Of a stretch of 64,000 bases of DNA, positions 56,540-64,000 are shown one piece after another. Position numbers and translations under genes: made by a program. Where the stretch lies: NCBI GenBank assembly GCA_963457665.1, contig OY735211.1, forward strand, positions 34,880,731 through 34,944,730, given 5' to 3'. The stretch comes from Thysanoteuthis rhombus. Lineage: Eukaryota; Mollusca; Cephalopoda; Oegopsida; Thysanoteuthidae. The notes beneath the pieces are model-generated. The model was not told the origin of the DNA. It was given only the letters and a program-made list of their open reading frames with translations, and did no database searches. The first letter of the stretch is position 1. Every line of letters starts with the position of its first letter.

Positions 56540-56970
56540 GATGAAGATACCGATAAACTGAATATGCACGATAGAAATCACCTATTAAATGTATATTTTT
56601 CAATGTACACCAGACACATTGAAGGTAAAAGGTACAGAAATTGGAAATGCATACAAAGGCTCCAAAAATATATTCATTTTATTAAAATGTATAATTAAAC
56701 CAAATATTTATGAGAAATAAACACAAATGAAATTAAACATCTGTCTGTTGTTCCTTATCAGACTGCGCAACATGAATTCGTCGGTTTACGGTATTTTGAA
56801 CCTAGATGGATTCATGGCGCGTCATGCGATAATGAACAAAAGACAAGCGTTTGATTTCATCCTAACATGAATTTCAAAAGAATATCTTGTTTAGAAAGAA
56901 AAATCATGAACAGAAAGATAATTTTGGTGTAGGTGTTTATCGTGTAAGCATTTTTCATGAAACCGTACTT
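56540..56970. mobile_element. second copy of the 12.7-kb TIR element (one end)
   Basis: GATAAACTGAATATGCACGA, AATTGGAAATGCATACAAAG, GCTCCAAAAATA, CATGAATTCGTCGGT match the interior at 13255-13490, and GTAAGCATTTTTCATGAAAC closes it. The left terminus was not found, so the copy is truncated or rearranged. Confidence 0.65.
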
Positions 56971-56974
56971 AGAA

Positions 56975-57275
56975 TTTATTTCTCTTCCATAGGAACTCAT
57001 TAAAATGGTTTAACATATTTACCTAGATACCTACGTAAAAGAATTGTTATATAAACGGCTTTTTGACATCCAAAATATCAATTTACCACCAATAAAAAAA
57101 AAAAAGAGCTTGCTCGGTGGAATGATGCCTTTGTTTTCTTTTGAATATTGGGAACAACAGAAAGGCTAGTTATCAGCTAGAATTTCCAAAATTTCCTCAT
57201 TCGCTGACACAAAATCTTAAACAATATCAAACGCAGAGGATAATGAAAAAAATATCTAATTTTCAATCGAGCATC

Positions 57276-57306
<31 letters not shown>

Positions 57307-58190
57307 AATTCAATGGATGAATTTGGTCATTGTTATATATTTCTATAAAGGACTTTATCGGAGAGAAAACATATGAACATATCAGAGGCAACCATTATTC
57401 AGTCGAAGTTATTTTGGGGACGTTTGTTTCGAATGATTACAAGTTAACCCAATCCAAGTTGGAGCATCCGAAATTATTGAGGGAATTGACGAATCATTTC
57501 TTTATGAACAGAAGAAGGAATAATCGGGGTCATGATATTCCACCAAGGTGGGTTTTCAGTGGATAGGACACTACCACGAAAATATTTCCTGCAGCTTGTG
57601 TCGAATCGCACCGAGGCCTCGTTGATCCAAATAATAAAAGTTGATATGAAACCGGGGGCCACGATCTCACACGTACTGCCTATGATGGAATAAGTGATAT
57701 TGCCGTTGACCCAAAATACGTCCACTGGACTGTTTATCACATCCAAGTTGAAACCATATAAAGAAAAGTAAATTATCCGTGATACCTTCATATCTAGAAT
57801 TAATATGGCGAATGCAGTGCAGCAAGACCCACACTGAATGTCTTTAAAAACATATTGGAACGTATTTCGAAATTGTATCTCAAGGTATAAACTGAAGAAA
57901 CATATCAGACTTTCAGATTTAAGTCGTGAAAAAAAAAATTCAGAACAAGAAGCAGATATTTCATGTAACCTATATCTCCGTCCGGATGGCGGAAATGAAG
58001 GGTCCAGTTTAGTATTAGAGTTACATTGTAAAACCTTGAAAAAATATTTCCTTTCAAAACTGACAAATTTACTGAGGAAACAAAGGTCTGATAGATTGGA
58101 GGCTCAAACATGTGTGTAAAAAATAAATAAATAAATAAATGAACAATAATTCAAAAAAAGAATAGATAAAAAATATATTTTTTTTTTTTT
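56975..58190. other. AT-rich interval, no recognised gene
   Basis: A T tract at about 57279-57298. Antisense-overlapping frames near 57330-57791 and a 93-codon frame at 57838-58119 are not recognised. GTCCAGTTTAGTATTAGAGT at 58009 relates to the words at 23.2 kb. (AAAT)n at 58119-58140. Confidence 0.4.
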
Positions 58191-58194
58191 TTTT

Positions 58195-59620
58195 TTTTTT
58201 CGAAGACGAAATTCCTTTCTTAAATCATCATCAGTCTTACATCGTCCGCCATTGGACATAAACCTTCCCCGGGATTCGCCAGGACTCTCTATCATTGGCG
58301 TTGTGGAGCCAGTATTGTCTGAACCTGTCTAGTTCGTCTCTCCACCTTACATTCTGCCGGCCTCGGTCATGCACGTGATCTCTTGGGATCCATGTTGTTA
58401 GACGTGATGTCCATCGGTTGTCCGCCATTCTAGCAACATAATCAGCCCATTGCTACTCGAGTTTTCTAATGGTTTCTATGATGTCTCGAACTACTTTGTG
58501 ATCTCTCCATGTGAAGTTGAGCATGATCCTTTCATATGCGAGTTTTATGCTTCTCAGTTTGAGGTTTAGTCTCCAGGTTAGGTTCTATGTTTTAGCTCCA
58601 TCGGTGACTATCGGAAGGATGCATTGGTTGTATACTCTTCTTTTTAGGACGAATGGGATTTTTTTTTTGTTCTTGAAGGTTGAGCTTGCTCTGACGAAGG
58701 CTTACCATCCTGGAGTGATTCTTCGCTTGATTTCTTCTCCTTTTGAGGATTTCATGGAGATTTGCTGTCCTTGGTAGATGCGGTGGTCTGCTTTCTCCAG
58801 TTCTACGTTTTTAATTTTAATCGTTGCGTATTTATTTCCGACATGATTGTTGCACATGTCCTTTGTTTTGCTGAAGTTCAAGTAAAGACCAACTTTCTTG
58901 CTCCTTCATTCAGTTCATCTAGCATCTGTGGGGGTTGTTGAGATTCTCTGTGGAAAATAAAGACAATGTCTATTAATTTGAGGTTGCTCAGATATTCGTC
59001 GTTTATTCTGATTCCTCTATTTTCCCAACCTAGGTTTCAGAAGATCATCTCGAGGCAGTATTCTGCTACTTTCTCTCTTAGTTGATTTATCGAATAGAGA
59101 TGGTCCATGGTTGAGCAGCTCTTTCTAAAGCCAGCTTGCTCCTGTGGTTGGTTTTCATCTAGCATTTTTGTGATTCGGTTGGTGATGATTTATGTGAGAA
59201 ATTTGATGCAGGTGAGCAGACTTATTGGTCTATAGTTGTTGAGGTCTTTTGGTTTTCCCCTTTTTATATAAAAGCATGTGATTGCTGGGTTCCAATCGTC
59301 CGGGATTTTCTTTGTTTTATGCATAAGTTGAATAGCTAGTTTCCAAGTGATGATCTTATTAGATTTTTTTAGCTGGTCGATGGTGATGTTATCTGGTCCC
59401 GGGGCCTTTCCTTTCTTTGTCCGTTTGATGGCTTGTTTCATCTCCGATGGTGTAACTTCTGGGAAATCCTCGAACTGATTGCTTGTGTCTCGCGTATCCT
59501 GTTCGTTGTTTTGCAGTCCTCGTTTGGAGGAGTAGAGTTTTTGGTAGAATTCTTGGGCACGTTTGATAATCCAGTCTCTACGTGTTGTTGGATCTCCATT
59601 TTTCTTTCAAGTAGTGTCCT
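58195..59620 (-). mobile_element. 5'-truncated RTE-clade LINE (copy C)
   Basis: Minus strand, from the 5' side: AQEFYQKLYSSKRGLQNNEQ, then an open run 59441-59190 with AIKRTKKGKAPGPDNITIDQ, WKLAIQLMHKTKKIPDDWN, KDLNNYRPISLLTCIKFLT, the classic RT entry motif. Next SMDHLYSINQLREKVAEY joins directly to CLEMIF, so about 100 residues holding the first catalytic Asp are deleted. Where copy B has FADD this copy reads LID. The C-terminal end DNRWTSRLTTWIPRDHVHDR, RWRDELDRF is well kept (58428-58237). The 3' end carries CTGATGATGATT and an A tract (T tract at 58177-58200 on the plus strand). Confidence 0.9.
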
Positions 59621-59624
59621 CAAA

Positions 59625-59808
59625 ATGCAATTTTGTAATTTTACTTATAAGCAAGAAATTTTCCGTCTTATTTTTTCAATTTTTATTTATTGGTTCTTTG
59701 GTAAATTTTTTTTTTATAATGCCCGATCAAATATCAACTTTATGTTGTTTTTTTTTTCATCTTTGTAGAACAATTAAATAACTCACGTGTTTCATTTTGA
59801 ATACAATA
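59625..59808. other. short AT-rich spacer
   Basis: T-rich. The long frame 59433-59768 on the plus strand is antisense to the LINE and then runs into T tracts, so it is not a gene. Confidence 0.5.
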
Positions 59809-59810
59809 TA

Positions 59811-60026
59811 CAGTAGACTCCCGTTATTACGGCACAAATTATAACTAATTCCCCATTATAACGCGTGAATTAAAGAATACGATGAATAATTTACTTTTTC
59901 ATTTGCCCAGGAAAAGGTATCATTGAAAATAGTCATGCCAGAATATAAAAACAAATGTGCCGTTAGAACACGTGTGTCATCAAATAGTGCCGTTGGAACG
60001 GATGCCGTTACAGCGAGAGTTTACTG
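59811..60026. mobile_element. pogo/Tigger-like MITE
   Basis: The left end CAGTAGACTCCCGTTATTAC is inverted at the right (minus strand CAGTAAACTCTCGCTGTAAC). Both continue GGC. The left flank is TA and the right flank TC, so the TA duplication has decayed by one base. CCCCATTATAACGCGTG inside matches the pogo-group signature. 216 bases, no coding. Confidence 0.75.
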
Positions 60027-60044
60027 TCGGTTTACGAGCGTGCT

Positions 60045-60690
60045 TTCTTGGGAATCTGTGTCCCAGGACAAACAACTCCCCATAGCACTAAAAGGGGGAA
60101 GGTTGTGCGTTTCACTGACACAATTCGCGGAATTTGATAATTTATGCTCATGCCCTCACATATGCGTGTGTGGGCCCTACGTTAATCTTGATCTTGTGTC
60201 ACATTCTGCCTTCGTGGGTTGGGGAAACCAATACTTACAGACCAGTGACAGCTTGGATTTCAGCAGAAAAATAACAACTAAGTACTTCCTCTCAAACCGT
60301 GCCCCCCTCTTTTTAAATTTTGATTGAAAAATGAAAATTTAGAATGAATCTAAATTATTATTTTACATGTATTTTGGTACCTTTTTTTTATCTTAGTCCG
60401 CTTCCTCTAACATTAACGTTAAAACCTGGCTACTCCCACAGTTTATGATGACTCTGTGCACACTTGTCCAATCCTGGGGAATCCGTCCCCCAGGGCAGTC
60501 ACTCCCCATGACACTAAAAAGGGAAGGGTTGTGGGTTTTCCTGACAGTGGTCGATGGATTTGACAATTTACGCCCATTGCCATAAATATATACGTGTGTG
60601 GGCCCCACGTTTATCTCAATCTTGTGTCACATTCCCGCCTCGTGGGATGGGGATACCAATACTTATAGGCCAGCGATAGACAGCAAAAAA
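60045..60690 (+). repeat. direct repeat, two units about 210 bp long, period about 426
   Basis: Unit 1 at 60045-60255 and unit 2 at 60472-60680 share, in order, GGGAATCTGTGTCCCAGG, ACTCCCCATAGCACTAAAA, GGGTTGTGGGTTTTCCTGAC, TTTGACAATTTACGCCCAT, GTGTGGGCCCCACGTTTAT, CTTGTGTCACATTC, CTCGTGGGATGGGGATACCA and ATACTTATAG. They are close to 80 percent alike by eye. A 134-codon frame (59923-60327) crosses the MITE and unit 1 and is therefore not a gene. Confidence 0.8.
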
Positions 60691-60967
60691 AGATAAAGAT
60701 GGGAAACCGTGTCGGCGGGGATGTTCGTGTTACCAGGGGAATGAAGGAAGGGTCGCTGGCCGGCAGGGAATCGTGAAGGTTCTATCCAGGGCTCTGAAGA
60801 ATTCCAATCACAGATTTCTGGATTTGGAAAAAGTGAAATAGCAATTCACTTGGAATGAAAACACACAATCCGTGTGTAGATATATTATCCGGGCGAAAGT
60901 CAAGGCTGAGTATTGTCCAATTCTCACTCTGTGACGGCGCAGGATTGTTCAAATATTACTGGAAATA

Positions 60968-61090
60968 GTGCGAGTGGCCGAGCAGTTAACAGCACAGAGA
61001 ACGGTGTAGGCGAGCTGAGCTCAAATTCCAGCTGTGAGTGTGTTCACTTGATACTGTCTCCTGGGAAGGAATGTATCCATATACCTACTT
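60968..61090 (+). repeat. tRNA-derived SINE with central block, copy 4
   Basis: GCGAGTGGCCGAGCAGTTAA, CAGCACAGAGAACGGTG (A-box region), GAGCTCAAATTCCAGCTGTG (B box), GTGTTCACTTGATACTGTC, CCTGGGAAGGAATGTATCC. The head is clearly Ser/Leu-tRNA-like (GTGGCCGAGxxGTTAA). Confidence 0.75.
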
Positions 61091-61094
61091 CAAA

Positions 61095-62700
61095 ACACAT
61101 CACGTGGTAGGGTAAGACACTTATTTCGGGAAGGCTTATATCAAACAACAATGGACCATAAATGAATAGAAATCTGGGAAATACTTGTAATAAAAGTTTG
61201 TGAAATACCAATAAAATACAATAATCTTTACAGAACAAAATCATCAACAATTCAATTATTTCTTCATGGTCTTCTGAGCATACCAATATAATAAACTGCT
61301 TCATCTTCCTATCATTGCCGTTGATCATTGTCTTTGTGGTAAGACCGCCGAAATACAAAAAAAAAATATTTTTGGGTTGTAGAGTTCTAGCTTTAATTAG
61401 AATTTGAATTAAAGAGAGAACGAGAGGTTGAACAATGGATGAGGTTTCTTCTTTCAGTTAAATCGTCTGGCCACCATACTGTCGGCAGAAATCTCTTGCA
61501 TTTCTGCTGATGTTGACTCTGCCCGGTTCTGCCCACTATGGCTGACTGTTCATTGTGGAATGGCCGAATATCAGATCATACCCAAATCTCCGAATTCATG
61601 ACGAATATCCCCTCTTTATCCATCGAAAACACTCGAGTAAACGTACACTTTGCTTCACGTTACCTGATTCCGCCTTTTTATCGTTGGACCATGTTCAATT
61701 ATTGATGCAGCACGTTCTCGCGCATCTTATGAGTTACGTTAAAATAAACCTAACGAAGCAAATGAGAAAAACTGTAAACAAATACAAATGTCAAATAAAA
61801 TCAAACATTTTATAAGCTATTTTTTAACTATAGGTGTATTCATCTAAAGACATAGTCAGGAACTCGATGGATTATATTGGGAGCGTAGTTTGACATAATG
61901 CAAAAAGGCTGACGTTTGGTTGTAAGTTTGAGCTTACTCAGGGGCCAACCGTTGGGTAAGCTGAATTTCGACGTCCTTTAAAGTAAAGTATTGTGAACGC
62001 TATCTCACCAGTCTAGCTAACCTTGGCTGAACATGTTGTTGGTCATGAAAATTTCCCTTCTGAATTGTTTTCTTAATTTCACCACGAAGGAAAGTATTTA
62101 GCTGAAAGATATTTCTTGCTTGATATCAGGGAATTTTCTTATTTTGATCGTTTTTATTCTATTTGATTTATTCATATTCCTATTTTTCTTTTTGTATTTG
62201 GAAAGTTCTATTGTCTCAGACATATAACAGGCACCCGTCAGCACTTGGTGCCCCTGAGCGACTTTCCCTGTAGTCGGTACCTAGGGCCGGCCCAGAGGTT
62301 ACTTCCGGTTATCGATCTTGTTTGTGCCTGGGAACCTGACCAGTTTGTACTAGCAAAATCAAAGATTCAAAAAAAGAAAAGGTTTGTTCTGTTCAAAGTT
62401 ACAACATTCGACGAATGTGGATTTAATAAGTACGCTGCTTGATACCATTACTAGCTAAATTTTGATTTGACTGTTTGAATCTGACAAGCAAATTTGACTG
62501 TATAATGTTCCATGTATGTGATTTATGTGGGAGCATTGAGTTAATTGAATAGACAAAGAAGGAGCTCATTCGAGAAAATAAATATTTGTAGCATAGAATA
62601 ATTGTTTTCCATCATTCGGCAATCGACCAATTGGTAGTTCTGAGACTAACGAAACACAAAAACAAAACCGGCCAACCATCGGAGGAGAGGGGAATGAGTT
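61095..62700. other. no recognised gene
   Basis: Unassigned AT-rich sequence. An 86-codon plus frame (61555-61815) and a 104-codon minus frame (61358-61044) are not recognised. The latter starts in unique sequence but ends inside the SINE. GC is locally higher at 62230-62340. Confidence 0.35.
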
Positions 62701-62810
62701 AAGGGTGATATTCAGACCTCTGGTCACTCTAATGGGCCCGGTAGTTTAAGCGGTCAAGGTAGACCTAGGCTACATAGGTGCTATATAATATGTGATATAT
62801 TTATATCGTA

Positions 62811-62965
62811 GATGGCCAGTTTATGTCCGACATGATGTGGTAATTAAAGAGACATTGCAGTTGGAATATATTTTGCTCTGGGAAGAATCGGTGCCGAGCA
62901 AAATATAGCTCCTACTAATAATGTCTCTACAACTATCACATTCTGTCGGATATAAATTGACCATC
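62811..62965. mobile_element. palindromic MITE on TA
   Basis: The two arms of about 75 bases (GATGGCCAGTTTATGTCCGA, AAAGAGACATT, ATATATTTTGCTC against the minus strand of the right side GATGGTCAATTTATATCCGA, TAGAGACATT, CTATATTTTGCTC) fold back almost end to end with a short centre near GGGAAGAATCGGTGCC. Both sides are flanked by TA, as for Tc1/mariner-type MITEs. 155 bases, no coding. Confidence 0.85.
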
Positions 62966-62999
62966 TAGTACACTAACTGTTGGCACACTCTCTCACATA

Positions 63000-63085
63000 C
63001 ACACACACGCATATATATATGTGTGTGTGTGTGTGATCGTAAAATGAAGAAATAGGTGATATATCATATATATATATATGATGAA
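63000..63085. repeat. short CA/AT/GT microsatellites
   Basis: ACACACACACGCATATATAT then ATGTGTGTGTGTGTGTG makes a self-complementary run at 63000-63034. A second AT run lies at 63066-63080. Confidence 0.9.
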
Positions 63086-63089
63086 TCGA

Positions 63090-63715
63090 TAAGTTTGTAG
63101 TCTTGCGCGAAGTTATAAACTAAATTTTTATTTCAAATTTTCACTCTGTTTGATATGTTATCATTATTAACGACACTGAATTAAGTGCATTGACAAGGAA
63201 GGAGATTGTTATAAAATGAATATTTGTCCCGTAGAGAAATAAATGATGATTTAATGACATCCATTGAAGCACAGTGATAATAATTACATATATTTGTTTG
63301 TCTTTCCAGCGAAGTACTAATTTATTACATTTTTTTTTATTGGTGATATTTGGCGTTGACCGACAAGGCCGAAATATCACTAATGAAAAATTAGATAAAG
63401 AAATATATATATATTACTTTTTTAATTTTTTTTAAGCTTTTCTTTTTCACTTTTTTTCCTCAAGAAAAAAATTTTCCATTTCAACTTTTCCTCGCTGTTC
63501 AATATCCTGGACCTATGCCTGATTACATGTCATCAAATACTTTAATCAAGAAAGTTTTCTGGTTCTACTTGAAAAGAAAAAATTACTTCCTAACTTTACG
63601 CAATATCCGTTCATAGCCAAACCTAAAAAAAAAAGTCAGTCTCGGTATTTCCCTGAATTCCAAGACGCTTTTCCTCTTTCCTGGAATTCGTTCTTCCTCG
63701 CCTCCCCTTTCTTCG
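63090..63715. other. no recognised feature
   Basis: AT-rich, non-coding. A 79-codon minus frame (63380-63141) has no known motif. Confidence 0.4.
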
Positions 63716-64000
63716 CTAACCTATTTGTAAAGCGACACCCCGACTCTTCAAATGCAAGGGGAAGAAAAATTCCATTTCTAACCGAAGAAAAACAACTGGA
63801 AAGCGTAGTGCGTTTCTCAAGATTCTAGTCTTTTCTTCTAAATGAGGTTTTGAGAAAGAAATGAAACACGAAACATGAACCGGCCTTTCCAACGTTCTAC
63901 CCAGCGCTCTGTATGCAATGGGTAGATGCTGTCGGTTATTACAAGCAAGGCCAGGAAGAACTGGTAATAGGCCCAGGCTAGATGGGATATGGAGGCCCAT
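63716..64000 (-). other. unidentified open frame running off the window edge
   Basis: At least 94 codons are open on the minus strand to the window end, in locally higher GC. The peptide (MGLHIPSSLGLLPVLPGLAC, then LERPVHVSCFISFSKPHLEE) is hydrophobic at the start but not a clear signal peptide, and I recognise no domain. It may be an exon, a transposon relic or chance. The continuing sequence is needed to tell. Confidence 0.2.

Noticed and set aside
59433-59768. 111-codon plus-strand gene
   Set aside because: It is antisense to the RTE LINE copy C and then runs into T tracts.
59923-60327. 134-codon plus-strand gene
   Set aside because: It crosses the end of the pogo-like MITE and one unit of the direct repeat; no domain is visible.

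Overview
This is non-coding eukaryotic DNA: AT-rich, full of long AT, GT and CT microsatellites and T tracts, and made largely of transposable-element remains. I found no convincing host gene, exon chain, rRNA or functional tRNA. The dispersed repeats (tRNA-derived SINEs with a shared central block, RTE-type LINEs, hAT, mariner, pogo and piggyBac-like elements, a Ty3/Gypsy relic, and 'cytosine-poor invertebrate' style repeats such as the ATATCTCCAAAAGTTCTC family) fit an invertebrate. My best guess is a cephalopod mollusc of the octopus or squid type. That is an inference from repeat style and was not checked by search.

Layout. 1-10 kb: old DNA transposons (a mariner remnant at 3.4 kb, a hAT MITE at 4.3 kb, a piggyBac-like relative at 5.3 kb), a SINE at 2.0 kb, several copies of the ATATCTCC repeat, and AT/CA microsatellites at 6.9-7.6 kb. 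10.7-11.5 kb: an 800-bp GT/CT/ACGTGC minisatellite. 12.7-13.8 kb: an element whose terminal inverted repeats are themselves built of short direct repeats. 14.9-17.2 kb: hairpin (foldback) elements. 18-23 kb: MITEs, a perfect 31-bp palindrome, three microsatellite blocks and a 40-bp minisatellite. 25.5-29.5 kb: a segmental direct duplication whose first copy was later hit by an RTE LINE. 30.5-37 kb: a piggyBac MITE, a tRNA-like sequence, a decayed tandem array at 33.3-34.1 kb, and SINEs. 38.0-40.5 kb: the clearest element, a 2.5-kb hAT transposon with both termini, near-matching 8-bp target duplications and a decayed transposase. 41.5-43.9 kb: a Ty3/Gypsy fossil with both LTRs, inserted inside another repeat. 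44-54 kb: mostly unassigned AT-rich DNA with a LINE tail, a 136-bp tandem array and SINEs. 54.2-59.6 kb: two RTE LINEs facing each other. 59.8-63 kb: a pogo-like MITE, a 426-bp direct repeat, a SINE and a TA-flanked palindromic MITE.

No set of genes working together is visible. The interest lies in repeat architecture: nested insertions that give relative dating, inverted LINE copies able to form long double-stranded RNA, and several repeat families I cannot name. All boundaries were read by eye and may be off by several bases; diverged elements may be off by tens of bases.
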